In this document: one piece after another, positions 36,478-46,361 of the stretch
How the letters are laid out: each line of letters starts with the position of its first letter
Numbering within the stretch: the stretch's first letter is position 1
Assembly: GCA_021405315.1 (NCBI GenBank)
Contig: QWIH01000006.1
Span: 1-64,000, forward strand
From: Leptolyngbya sp. PLA1
Lineage (GTDB): Bacteria; Planctomycetota; Phycisphaerae; Phycisphaerales; UBA1924
DNA: 64,000 nt
Direction of reading: 5' to 3'
The notes under the pieces: generated by a model
Databases searched by the model: none
What the model was told of the DNA's origin: nothing
What the model saw: the letters and a program-made list of their open reading frames with translations, nothing else
Position numbers and translations under genes: made by a program

Positions 36478-37191
36478 ATGCGCACACTTGCGATCGCCGC
36501 GTCCGCTCTCGCCACTCTGCAGGCCTCGGCGGGCATCATTTATCACTCGCAGACGCGGGAGACCACCGCGTTTGCCTCGATTGTGACCGAGACGGCCCAG
36601 CAGACGCACGCGGCGCCCGGGCTTGGGCCGTGGGACGTAACGGCGGACGCGCTGGCGGTGTTCAACGCGGATCCCGGGCCGGTGTCCAGCCGGGCCCGGG
36701 CGCGGATGATCTCTGACACCACGCCGGAGGCGATCAGCATCAGCGGGTCGTACGTGCTGGAGCCGGGGTTCTTTTTCGGGACGGGGACGGCGACCGGCCG
36801 CTCGTTCATGAGCATCGTGTTCTCGGTGAACCAGGCGAGCCCGTTCAGTCTGTCGGGGCTGCTGCCCGGATTGCCCTTCGACGAGCCGTTTGACCCGACC
36901 CCGCGGCGGATCAGCCTGTCCGGACCGGGCACGGACATCACGGCGCCGTGGGGCGAGTTCGATATCGATGGCGTGCTCCAGCCTGGCACGTACACCTACA
37001 CGGTGGACGTGCTCTCTCGGGTGCCGGGCCCCGCGGGGGACACCTCGCCGGGGTTCGCGATCTCAGAGTTCGATGCGACGCTGACGGTGCTGCCCGGGCC
37101 GGGAACTCTGGCGGCGCTGGTCGTGACGGGCGGGTTCGCGATGAGCCGGCGGCGTGAAGCCGCGGACCGGCGTGGGAGAAGCCGCCGCTGA
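36478..37191 (+). CDS. Exported protein with PEP-CTERM-like tail
   Basis: 237 aa. GGAGG precedes the ATG at 36478 and a signal peptide follows (MRTLAIAASALATLQASAG). The mature domain is beta-rich and unrecognised. The C-terminus LPGPGTLAALVVTGGFAMSRRREAADRRGRSRR has the P-x-P, hydrophobic helix and arginine cluster of PEP-CTERM sorting signals. Such proteins are processed by an exosortase and moved to the surface or exopolysaccharide matrix; no exosortase gene is in this window. Confidence 0.78.
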   Translation: MRTLAIAASALATLQASAGIIYHSQTRETTAFASIVTETAQQTHAAPGLGPWDVTADALAVFNADPGPVSSRARARMISDTTPEAISISGSYVLEPGFFFGTGTATGRSFMSIVFSVNQASPFSLSGLLPGLPFDEPFDPTPRRISLSGPGTDITAPWGEFDIDGVLQPGTYTYTVDVLSRVPGPAGDTSPGFAISEFDATLTVLPGPGTLAALVVTGGFAMSRRREAADRRGRSRR

Positions 37192-37253
37192 TCGTGCGTG
37201 TGTGGTAGCATGCGGGCACGCCGAACCGCGTGGGGGCGCGGGAGCGCAGCCGC

Positions 37254-37910
37254 ATGCACACGCAGCAGGTGGATGAGCGGGGCGCGGCGTCCGCAGGGCA
37301 GCCGACGGGAGCGGCCCGCGTGGCCGCTTCATCACACGCTTCCACGTGGTGGGGGCACACCGCGAGGTGGGGCGCGCGCCTTGCCCGCTGGGTGTGCGTG
37401 GCCTTTGCGCTCGCGTGGCCCGGCAGCCTGGTGCTCAGCGTGTGGCTGGACGCGTGGACCGTCTCCGTACAGGTTCAGGACAACATCCTGGTGGTTGAGT
37501 ATCAGGACCTTGTGGTGAGGCCGGCGTCGTTGAAGGTCACTCCGCCGCTGCCGCTGCGGTTGTTTTCGCCCCGGGCCTGGCTCTCCTCGGCGTGGGGGCT
37601 GCCGACGGTGAAGGCCTCGAGCCCCAGGGCGGTGCGGGCGAGGCCCCTCCGGGGCGGCGCGACGTACACGCACGTGGTGATCCGGGCGCCGCTGAGCGTG
37701 GTGTCCGTGGCGGCGCTCGTGGTCTATGGCGGGCTGCGGGCGACCCGCCACGTCATCGTGACGCGCGCGATGCGGCACGGGTGCTGCCACGTGTGCGGCT
37801 ATTCGCTGGCGGGTGTGCCTGAACTCCGGTGCCCCGAGTGCGGAACACGGTCGCGGGCGTCAAAAGTGCAACCGCCCGAGCCAGAGGCCCGGGCGATCGA
37901 CTCGCACTGA
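37254..37910 (+). CDS. Membrane protein with C-terminal zinc ribbon
   Basis: 218 aa, function unknown. Two membrane helices (WVCVAFALAWPGSLVLSVWL and LSVVSVAALVVYGGLRA) flank a 90-residue external segment. The C-terminus carries CHVCGYSLAG ... CPECGTR, a four-cysteine zinc ribbon that I know as a common ending of small planctomycete membrane proteins. The start at 37254 is the first ATG before the first helix. Confidence 0.72.
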   Translation: MHTQQVDERGAASAGQPTGAARVAASSHASTWWGHTARWGARLARWVCVAFALAWPGSLVLSVWLDAWTVSVQVQDNILVVEYQDLVVRPASLKVTPPLPLRLFSPRAWLSSAWGLPTVKASSPRAVRARPLRGGATYTHVVIRAPLSVVSVAALVVYGGLRATRHVIVTRAMRHGCCHVCGYSLAGVPELRCPECGTRSRASKVQPPEPEARAIDSH

Positions 37911-37918
37911 CAGTCGTG

Positions 37919-38125
37919 TTACCTCAGGGGTGTGGCGCGCCCGTACATGCTGGTCGGGCGCGCGGGCTGTGGCGCGGCGGGTACCGCCGCGGGCTGGTTC
38001 CGGCCGGCGTCCACCGGCGCGGGCGTCGGCGGAACCGTGCGCTGCGCGCGGAGTTGGTCGATCGAGCGATCGAGCTTGCCCAGGATCGACTTCACCTGAT
38101 TGAACGTCTTCTCGGACGGTCCCAT
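37919..38125 (-). CDS. Small hypothetical protein
   Basis: 68 aa. GGAGGG lies seven bases before the ATG at 38125, a strong sign that it is translated. The N-terminal half is a charged helix (KTFNQVKSILGKLDRSIDQLRAQ); the C-terminal half is proline/alanine-rich. No family recognised. Confidence 0.6.
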   Translation of the reverse strand: MGPSEKTFNQVKSILGKLDRSIDQLRAQRTVPPTPAPVDAGRNQPAAVPAAPQPARPTSMYGRATPLR

Positions 38126-38253
38126 GAGTGCCCTCCTTGGCGATGACGGAGCAGCATCGGACGTCGCGATCCGACACTTGCCTGCTTCACGCGCACCGGG
38201 CTTTGGGTGCTCCGGTCGTGACGGCTGTACCGGCTCGCCCGTACCCTCACGCG

Positions 38254-39303
38254 GTGGACGGCCTCCGCGTCAACTCCCTTTGCGTGACGTGGCCCGACGG
38301 GCGCGGGGCGCTCCGCGCCGTGTCGCTGGCCGCAGGTCCGGGGGAGGTTCTCGCGGTCCTGGGGCCGACGGGCTCGGGCAAGACCACGCTCTTGCGGGCC
38401 CTGGCGGGCCTGGAAAAGAGCGAGGGCGAGGTTCGGCTGACGGGGAGGAGCCTCGCCGCCCTGCCTCCCCATGCACGGGGTGTGGCGTTGGCCTCGCAGG
38501 AGCCGGCGCTGTACCCGCACCTGACCGTGGAGCAGAACATCGCGCTCTCGGGCGAACTGCGGGGCAGGGCGGATGCCAGGCGCCTCGCCCGAACGTCCGC
38601 GGAGGCGCTGGGCATCACCGATCTCCTCACGCGGGCGCCCTCGACGCTGAGCGGCGGGCAGCGGCAACTCGCCTCCCTCGCCCGCGTGCTCGCCTCCAGC
38701 CCGGGCCTTGCGCTGCTGGATGAGCCCCTGGCGAGCCTGGATGCGCCGGCGCGAGTGCGACTGCGCCCGGGGCTGCGCACGCTGCTGCGCGGGCTCGGGT
38801 GCCCGGTGCTGTACGTGACCCACGACCACGAAGAGGCCATGGCCATCGGCGACCGACTGCTCATCCTGCGCTCGGGCGGGGTGGAGCAGACCGGCACGGG
38901 GGACGATCTCTTCGCGCGGCCCGCGAGCACCTTCGTCGCGTCGTTCCTGGGCTCGCCCCCCATGAACATGCTCGCCGGGTCGGTCTCCGGCGGGGTGTTC
39001 ACGCCCGATGGTTCGGACTCTCAGCGGGTGCCGGTGCCGACCCAGGTACGGGACGGCCGGGGCACGCTCGGAATACGGCCCCGCGAGTGCGTTCTGGGGG
39101 ATCAGGATGCCACGATCCGCGCCAGGGTGAACTCGGTGACATTCGTGAGCGGTGAGTGGGATGTGTGGATGTCGCTGCCGGGCGGTGCCGAGGTCCTTTG
39201 CCGGTGCGGCCTGCCGCCCCGAGTGGATGTCGGCGCGACGGTCGGCGTTCGGGCCACGAGGCTGCACTGGTTCGGGCCGGACGGTGCAGCACTTGCAACG
39301 TAG
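38254..39303 (+). CDS. ABC transporter ATP-binding protein, MalK/UgpC type
   Basis: 349 aa. Walker A GPTGSGKT, Q-loop ASQEPALYPHLTVEQNI, signature LSGGQRQ, Walker B LALLDEPLASLD and the THDHEEAM switch are all present, with a C-terminal TOBE-like regulatory domain. This is the importer type for sugars, polyols or similar solutes. GTG 38254 is chosen because it aligns with the family N-terminus; earlier in-frame starts (38128, 38143) would crowd the divergent small gene and add 37-42 unlikely residues. No permease or binding-protein gene is adjacent, so it is an orphan ATPase. Confidence 0.85.
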   Translation: MDGLRVNSLCVTWPDGRGALRAVSLAAGPGEVLAVLGPTGSGKTTLLRALAGLEKSEGEVRLTGRSLAALPPHARGVALASQEPALYPHLTVEQNIALSGELRGRADARRLARTSAEALGITDLLTRAPSTLSGGQRQLASLARVLASSPGLALLDEPLASLDAPARVRLRPGLRTLLRGLGCPVLYVTHDHEEAMAIGDRLLILRSGGVEQTGTGDDLFARPASTFVASFLGSPPMNMLAGSVSGGVFTPDGSDSQRVPVPTQVRDGRGTLGIRPRECVLGDQDATIRARVNSVTFVSGEWDVWMSLPGGAEVLCRCGLPPRVDVGATVGVRATRLHWFGPDGAALAT

Positions 39304-39329
39304 GATCACCCGGCGACCCGGAGGCCACG

Positions 39330-39899
39330 ATGCCCAACCCCGCCCCCAAGCCCCGCACAGCCCCGAAGCGATCGCTCCGGGGCGTTTCCGCCGGCGGTCT
39401 GGCCGACCTGGCCGAGACCCGAGAGGCCTTCTGGCAGAACGTCGTCCGCGAGATGCTCACGTCGCTCTCCGCGATCTACTCCCAGGGTCGGAGCGACGAC
39501 CCGGAGCACGCGGCGATGTTCGACGGCAGGCTCGCGATCATCACGACCCGCGGCGAGCGCATCGGCATCGGTGCCATTACGCCGGTCTTCGCCTGCTCGG
39601 TCACGGACATGCCCGGTGTGCGAGGCCTTGCGCACGACGTGGAGTGCACGGTGTTCCAGGTCGAGACCCCCGAGGGCGAGGTCTTCACGCTTCCCCTGCA
39701 CGAGATTCGAGCGATCCACGCCCTGAGCCACGAGCTGATCGAGGAGATCAACAGCGCCAGCCAGGAGCGGGAGGAGGGGCCGGAGATGCCGTTCGGATTC
39801 GCGGCGTTCACGAGCCTCGCGCGATCGAGGCGGGAAGAGACCTGGGCCCCGTTCTTCATCGGGCCGGACTTCCCGTCCGAGCCCGAGCCGAAACGGTGA
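39330..39899 (+). CDS. Hypothetical protein following the ABC ATPase
   Basis: 189 aa. CGGAGG lies five bases before the ATG and the gap to the ABC gene is 26 bases, so cotranscription is likely. The sequence is a soluble alpha/beta protein (FQVETPEGEVFTLPLHEIRAIHALSHELIEEI). No family or catalytic motif recognised. Confidence 0.65.
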   Translation: MPNPAPKPRTAPKRSLRGVSAGGLADLAETREAFWQNVVREMLTSLSAIYSQGRSDDPEHAAMFDGRLAIITTRGERIGIGAITPVFACSVTDMPGVRGLAHDVECTVFQVETPEGEVFTLPLHEIRAIHALSHELIEEINSASQEREEGPEMPFGFAAFTSLARSRREETWAPFFIGPDFPSEPEPKR

Positions 39900-39916
39900 G
39901 GCGGGGTTCTGGCAGC

Positions 39917-39955
39917 AGCAAAAAGAACGGGACCCCGGTCGAAACCGGGGTCCCG
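39917..39955 (-). terminator. Strong terminator after the PEP-CTERM-type gene
   Basis: A perfect 12-bp stem (CGGGACCCCGGT/ACCGGGGTCCCG) with a four-base loop at 39928-39955 is followed on the minus strand by TTCTTTTTGC. It lies 32 bases past the stop at 39988 and may also serve the plus-strand gene ending at 39899. Confidence 0.88.
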
Positions 39956-39987
39956 CGTGAACTCTCCACTCCAGAAGAGATCGGCGA

Positions 39988-40632
39988 TCAGGCGCGACGG
40001 CGGCGGCCGGCGGCCAGGGCGCCCAGGCCCAGGAGGGCGGCGGCGCCGGGGGCGGGGGTGATGCCCGACGCGTCCGTGCGGACGTTGTCGATCACCCAGA
40101 AGTTGCCGGTGTCGTGCACGATCACGTACTTGATGAACTGGCCCAGGGGGGCGTCAACGCGGAGGGTGCCGGGGCCGGCGCCGTTGCTGTTGATGAAGCG
40201 CAGGTTGGCGGCGCCCGAGTCGGTGTCGAGCAGGTTGTTGTTGATGTCGTAGGCTTCGAGGAAGAAGGTGCTGTTGCAGGAGTAGCCGACTTCGACGTAG
40301 GTCGCGTCGCCGTTGTCGAAGGTGATGCGGCCGTCGTTGCCCGAGCCGTCGAGCGCGCTGGTCACGCCGACGTCGCCGTAGACCCAGTACTCGCCGGAGC
40401 CGGTCTGGTTGCCGGAGGGCCAGGACGAGACGTTGTACCCGCCGAGGAGGCGGTTACGGGAAACCAGGGGCGAGCCGGTGGTGCTGCTGCCGAAGGTCAC
40501 GCCGGTGTAGTACGTGCCGACGGGAACGACGTCCACCGCGAGGAAAATGCCCTCGTCGAACGTCATGAGAATGTCCGCCTGCGCCGCCGAAGCGAGCGCA
40601 GCCACTGCCGCGATACCGAGAAGCTTCTTCAT
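39988..40632 (-). CDS. Exported protein with PEP-CTERM-like tail
   Basis: 214 aa. A GAGAGGAG box precedes the ATG at 40632; signal peptide MKKLLGIAAVAALASAAQA. The mature part is a beta-sandwich-like domain (YVEVGYSCNSTFFLEAYDINNNLLDTDSG ... VIVHDTGNFWVIDNVRTD), resembling domains often linked to PEP-CTERM proteins. The tail ITPAPGAAALLGLGALAAGRRRRA is a clear short hydrophobic helix plus arginines. Likely surface-exported. It has the longest upstream region in the window. Confidence 0.8.
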   Translation of the reverse strand: MKKLLGIAAVAALASAAQADILMTFDEGIFLAVDVVPVGTYYTGVTFGSSTTGSPLVSRNRLLGGYNVSSWPSGNQTGSGEYWVYGDVGVTSALDGSGNDGRITFDNGDATYVEVGYSCNSTFFLEAYDINNNLLDTDSGAANLRFINSNGAGPGTLRVDAPLGQFIKYVIVHDTGNFWVIDNVRTDASGITPAPGAAALLGLGALAAGRRRRA

Positions 40633-40694
40633 GTCCTGTCTCCTCTCAACTCGAACCGGGCCAAGGACCCCCCTTGCGCCCCACTCTGGGCCGT

Positions 40695-40716
40695 CCACAT
40701 CATGAGATAGATGTGG
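40695..40716. promoter_or_regulatory. Inverted repeat CCACATC-8-GATGTGG
   Basis: A perfect 7-bp inverted repeat with an 8-base spacer lies 62 bases upstream of the start at 40632. Spacing and symmetry fit an operator for a dimeric regulator or a leader hairpin. Confidence 0.35.
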
Positions 40717-40837
40717 TCCCAATCTCTCTCCAGTGCCCGCACCGCGAGCACACTCAAGAGGCTATCGAGACTGCACCGGAAGGCAAGCCGAAGATTGGGT
40801 ATTCTCACTCATTTTATTTTGGCGTCGCTCGAGGCCT

Positions 40838-40852
40838 CAAGTGGCACACTTG
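40838..40852. promoter_or_regulatory. Palindrome CAAGTG-GCA-CACTTG
   Basis: A perfect 6-bp inverted repeat with a 3-base centre, inside the AT-richer part of the intergenic region. Confidence 0.3.
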
Positions 40853-40918
40853 CCATAACTTGTCTCTGCAAAGGCCCCGATTTTTCGACCACAATGGGGA
40901 GTCATCGGGACGCCCGCG

Positions 40919-40937
40919 ACCCCCTCCTGTAGGGGGT
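40919..40937 (+). terminator. Terminator-like hairpin in the atpD upstream region
   Basis: Stem ACCCCCT/AGGGGGT (7 bp) with a 5-base loop, followed by GTTGGGTTCTTCTGTTCC, a T-rich stretch. No plus-strand gene ends here, so it may end a small RNA or act as an attenuator upstream of atpD. Confidence 0.4.
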
Positions 40938-41091
40938 GTTGGGTTCTTCTGTTCCTGGCCATCGCCGGCAATCGGCATTAAGTCCCATAACCACATCCCG
41001 ACGTGGCAGCTTGAGACCGCCGTCGCTCGGGAGGCGGGCGGCGCGCGCGAATCGGCAGACCAGCGGCCAACGCGCCTTGGCGGGTGGGTGA

Positions 41092-42705
<1,614 letters not shown>

Positions 42706-42734
42706 TCCCCACCGCCGAACGTTGACCCCACCTT

Positions 42735-42761
42735 CCCCCGCGCCGAGCGGGGGATTTTTTT
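42735..42761 (+). terminator. Rho-independent terminator of atpD
   Basis: Stem CCCCCGC/GCGGGGG (7 bp) with loop GCCGA, then A and seven T residues. It begins 30 bases after the atpD stop and shows that atpD is a single-gene unit. Confidence 0.95.
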
Positions 42762-42861
42762 GCCGGTGGCCGCCGCAATAGGGCCCCCTTCGATCCGTTG
42801 ACCTTGCACGGCTGCGGCTGCGAGCCGCAGGAGCAAGCGAGAGGCCCACAGGGGTGCGAAC

Positions 42862-44706
42862 ATGAAGATGACTGTCGCGCGGAGCGCTTCCGCGGCGTGG
42901 CTGCTGGCCAGCGCCGCACTTATCGGTCTGGCCCCGGCCGCACGGGCTGTGCTGCCTCCGGTGCCCGTTCCGCCGGGCAACCCGATCACCGAAGAGAAGC
43001 GAGTCCTGGGCAAGATTCTCTTCTGGGACGAGCAACTCTCCACCTCCAACGTGGTGGCGTGCGCGACGTGCCACCAGATGACGGGCGCGGGCACGGACCC
43101 CCGGCCGCGGGTCCGAAACCCCGGGTCCGACGGAGTGTTCAACACCCCGGACGATGTCTTCGGCTCCGCTGGCATCGTGCGTTCCGACGCGGACAACGAC
43201 ATGCTGCGCGACGCGCTCTTCGGCACCGGCGTGCAGGTGACCGGGCGTGCGGCCAACTCGCCGATCAACGCGGCGTATGCGCCGCAGCTCTTCTGGGACG
43301 GGCGAGCGGGCCCGCAGTTCATCGATCCGCAGACGGGGCAGGTGGCCCTGAACGCCGGGGGCGCGCTGGAGGCGCAGAGTGTTGCGCCCCCCGTGAGCAG
43401 CACGGAGATGGGCCACGACGGCATCGACTGGAGCGCGATCTCCGAGAAGCTGCGGACGGCGCGCCCGCTGGCGCTGGCGACCTCTCATCCGGCGGATGTG
43501 GCGTCCGCGCTCGCGGGCAACCCGAGCTACCCGGAGCTCTTCCGGCGCGCGTTCGGCACCGACCAGATCAACGCGAGGCGGATCGCCTTCGCCATCGCCA
43601 CCTACGAGCGCACGCTCATCTCCGACCAGACGCCCTGGGACCGCTTCCTGGCGGGGGACAACACCGCGATGACGCCCCAGCAGGTGCAGGGCTTCAACGC
43701 GTTCCAGGCGCACTCGTGCGCGGTGTGCCACAGCGTGGCGAACCAGCAGCTCACGGGCTTCGGCTTCCGCAACATCGGGCTGCGCCCGCCCCAGGAGGAC
43801 CTCGGTCGGCAGGTCGTGACGGGCGACCCCAATGACCGTGGGCGGTTCAAGGTGCCCGGCCTGCGGAATGTGGGGCTCAAGAACAACTTCATGCACAACG
43901 GGATGTTCACGACGCTGACACAGGTGATCCAGTTCTACGCCCGCGCCCCCGGTGCGCCGGTGCAGTTCGCGGACAATCGCGACCCGGTGATGAACCAGAT
44001 CGTGCCCCTCCCGCCCCAGGACGCGCAGGTGATCCAGGACTTCCTCCAGAACGCGCTGACGGACCCCCGAGTGGCGAACCGCACGTTCCCGTTCGATCAT
44101 CCCACGCTCTTCATCAATCGGGCGGCTGACCAGGCGACGAACCTCGGCGGGGGCGCCGCGGGCTCGGGCGGCATCATCCCGCGGACCATCGTTCTCTCCC
44201 CGGGCATGCTGGGCATCGATGACTTCCGCATCGGGCTCGACGGCGCGCTCGGGGGCGCGAACGCGGAGCTCGTGATCTCGTTCAGCCCGCCGGTGAACGG
44301 CCGCATCAATCCGGCCCGGACGCTCTACTCCGGCCCGACCGAGGGTGTGGGCGCCGGCCTGGGCATTGCCACGGCGCACAGCGCCCTCTCGGTCAACTTC
44401 TTCCAGCCCGGGCAGGTCATCTTCGCCCAGTGGCGAGTGACGGATCCCGCGGGGCCCGCGGGCACCGCCTTCAGCACCGTCGCACGCATTCCGCTGTTCT
44501 GCGGCTCAACCGGGTGCCCGCCGTGCGACCCGGACCTCAACGCCGACGGCAATGCGGACCAGGACGACGTGAGCTTCCTGATCGACATCGTCGCCGGCGG
44601 CGACTCGATCGTGGGCCTCAATCCGGACTTCAACAAGGACGGCAACCTGGATCAGGACGATGTGACGGCGCTCATCGGGGTGCTGGCGGGCGGAGCCTGC
44701 CCCTGA
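42862..44706 (+). CDS. Exported di-heme peroxidase (MauG/CcpA type) with dockerin-like tail
   Basis: 614 aa. Signal peptide (about 1-29), then a di-heme cytochrome c peroxidase domain with heme motifs CATCH (67-71) and CAVCH (286-290), plus FWDGRAG and FKVPGLRNVGLKNNFMHNG segments typical of the family. Residues about 430-540 form an extra beta domain, and the last 65 residues are the paired EF-hand-like repeats (DLNADGNADQDD, DFNKDGNLDQDD) ending GGACP. It should reduce hydrogen peroxide or oxidise a partner outside the membrane while attached through the dockerin-like tail. Such a fusion of redox enzyme and sorting/anchor tail is unusual. Confidence 0.9.
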   Translation: MKMTVARSASAAWLLASAALIGLAPAARAVLPPVPVPPGNPITEEKRVLGKILFWDEQLSTSNVVACATCHQMTGAGTDPRPRVRNPGSDGVFNTPDDVFGSAGIVRSDADNDMLRDALFGTGVQVTGRAANSPINAAYAPQLFWDGRAGPQFIDPQTGQVALNAGGALEAQSVAPPVSSTEMGHDGIDWSAISEKLRTARPLALATSHPADVASALAGNPSYPELFRRAFGTDQINARRIAFAIATYERTLISDQTPWDRFLAGDNTAMTPQQVQGFNAFQAHSCAVCHSVANQQLTGFGFRNIGLRPPQEDLGRQVVTGDPNDRGRFKVPGLRNVGLKNNFMHNGMFTTLTQVIQFYARAPGAPVQFADNRDPVMNQIVPLPPQDAQVIQDFLQNALTDPRVANRTFPFDHPTLFINRAADQATNLGGGAAGSGGIIPRTIVLSPGMLGIDDFRIGLDGALGGANAELVISFSPPVNGRINPARTLYSGPTEGVGAGLGIATAHSALSVNFFQPGQVIFAQWRVTDPAGPAGTAFSTVARIPLFCGSTGCPPCDPDLNADGNADQDDVSFLIDIVAGGDSIVGLNPDFNKDGNLDQDDVTALIGVLAGGACP

Positions 44707-44718
44707 GGGCCTGATCCC

Positions 44719-44724
44719 TACTGT
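44719..44724 (+). promoter_or_regulatory. TACTGT -10-like element, sigma-like gene
   Basis: TACTGT lies 5 bases before the GTG at 44730 and only 13 bases after the peroxidase stop, suggesting a separate leaderless transcript. Confidence 0.35.
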
Positions 44725-44729
44725 CCGGT

Positions 44730-46361
44730 GTGCCGCGACTGCCCGAGCAGCCGATCGACGCGATACGAGACCTTGAGGCGCAGCTCCGCTTTGCCCCTCG
44801 GGAGGCGCTGCTCCGTGACATCGAGCGGGCGGAGCGTCTGTGCCTGAGCATCGAGCCGGGCGTGAAGTACCCGGAAGACTGGGTGTGCCAGGCGGTGACG
44901 GGGTATCGGGCGCAGATCGTCCGACCACGTCTGATGGAGGGATCGGAACTGCTGGCCTCGATGCCCGTGCTTCTGCAGCGACTGTGCGAGCACGCGGGGC
45001 TGACCGAGGCGGAGGTGCCGGACAGCCTGGGCCTGGACGAGATTTCGGAGCGGTGGAGAGTGAGCCGCGCCACGCTGTCCAGGCTGCGCCGCCGCGGGCT
45101 CCCGACGCTCCGGGTGCGGGACGGGCGGCGATCGGCGCGTGTGGTCGTTCGGCGTGAGATGGTGGAGGCGTTCGAGAGGTCGCACGAGGGGCTCGACCGT
45201 GGTGCGGTGCGGTCCGCGAGGCTTTCGGCGGCGGAGACGGCGCGGATCGTGGCGCGAGCCGCGAGATATCGCCGGTGCCTGGGATGGTCGCTGAACAAGG
45301 CGGCGGGGCGTCTGGCGGGGAAGACGGGGCGCAGCCGTGAAGCGGTGCGACAGGTTCTGCAGCGTGCGGAGGCGGAGAGGCCGATGTTCGGGCACGCGCC
45401 GCCCCTGCGGGAGCGTGAAGGTCGGGTGCTGAGACGGGCGCGTGCGCGGGGTGTCACGCTGCAGGCGATGGTGAAGGCGACGCGGCGGAGTCCGGCGAGC
45501 ATCCGCCGCGCGATCAACCTGGCGCGGGCGGGCCTGCTGCGCGATCTTCTTGAGCGTGGCGTGCTGGAGACGGGGTTGGTGGACGAGGGGTCGCTGCGTG
45601 CGAAGCCCGCGAACGAGGGCCTTGGCGGGCCCGCCCCCGCAACGCTGGAGGAACTCCTCCGGGCGGCGCGGGCCCGCGGTGCGGCGGTCCCGTTTGAGGA
45701 GCGGGTAAGGCTGAGCGCCTATCAGTCGCTGCGGCGCCGGGCTGCGGCGGGCGTGGCGGGGTTATCGCGGCTCCATCCGGCGGCGGCGGCGCTCGACCGC
45801 ATCGAGACCGATCTGCGATGGGCTGCCAGGCTGAAGGCCGAGCTGGTGCGATCCCAGCTCCGTGTGATTGTCACGACCATCGAGGCCCGTGTTGGCAGCC
45901 CGATCGAGCGCACGCCCGCTGGCCCGATGGTGGCGTTGCTTGGCGAGGCCATCGCCGCGGCGAGCACCGCGGTGGACTCGATCGACGCGGCGCGTGGAGG
46001 GCGCGTGGCGGCGGGAGTGGGGCTCGCGGTGGATCGCGTGGTGGCGCGGCGCGTGAAGGCCGCTGGGGGTCCGTGGTCCGGGCGTGCGGCCCCGATGGCG
46101 GGGGGTCGGGAGGCGCTGGGAGACTGGACTCGGACGCTCTGCGAATGGCAGCGGTGGCTCGAGCCGGACGCGCGCGTCCGGCGGGTGGCCGTCGCGGGCG
46201 GACCGAGCGAAGCGGATGCGCGACTGCTGGTGGCGCGCTTCGGATGGGGCGGGCGGCCGCGGACGCTCACGGAACTGTGCGAGGAGTTGGACCTGCCGGA
46301 GAACCGAGCGCCGGCGCTCGAGCAGGCCGCCCTGTGCCGCGCGCTCGACGCGGCGCGCTAG
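44730..46361 (+). CDS. Divergent sigma-70-like protein with N-terminal helix-turn-helix region
   Basis: 543 aa from a GTG. The first 330 residues hold two helix-turn-helix-like stretches (EISERWRVSRATLSRLRRRGLPTLRV near 105-130, and TGRSREAVRQVLQRAEAE near 200). Residues about 365-440 resemble sigma region 2: LVRSQLRVIVTTIEARVG ... MVALLGEAIAAASTAVDSIDAARGGRVAAGVGLAVDRVVARRV follows the order LVxxNLRLVVxIAxxY ... DLIQEGNIGLMRAVxxFDxxRGxxFSTYAxxxIRxAI, with many key aromatic and acidic residues replaced. The C-terminus (LLVARFGWGGRPRTLTELCEELDLPENRAPALEQAALCRAL) resembles region 4.2. It may be an alternative sigma factor or an RNA-polymerase-binding regulator that has lost promoter melting. 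Confidence 0.65.
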   Translation: MPRLPEQPIDAIRDLEAQLRFAPREALLRDIERAERLCLSIEPGVKYPEDWVCQAVTGYRAQIVRPRLMEGSELLASMPVLLQRLCEHAGLTEAEVPDSLGLDEISERWRVSRATLSRLRRRGLPTLRVRDGRRSARVVVRREMVEAFERSHEGLDRGAVRSARLSAAETARIVARAARYRRCLGWSLNKAAGRLAGKTGRSREAVRQVLQRAEAERPMFGHAPPLREREGRVLRRARARGVTLQAMVKATRRSPASIRRAINLARAGLLRDLLERGVLETGLVDEGSLRAKPANEGLGGPAPATLEELLRAARARGAAVPFEERVRLSAYQSLRRRAAAGVAGLSRLHPAAAALDRIETDLRWAARLKAELVRSQLRVIVTTIEARVGSPIERTPAGPMVALLGEAIAAASTAVDSIDAARGGRVAAGVGLAVDRVVARRVKAAGGPWSGRAAPMAGGREALGDWTRTLCEWQRWLEPDARVRRVAVAGGPSEADARLLVARFGWGGRPRTLTELCEELDLPENRAPALEQAALCRALDAAR

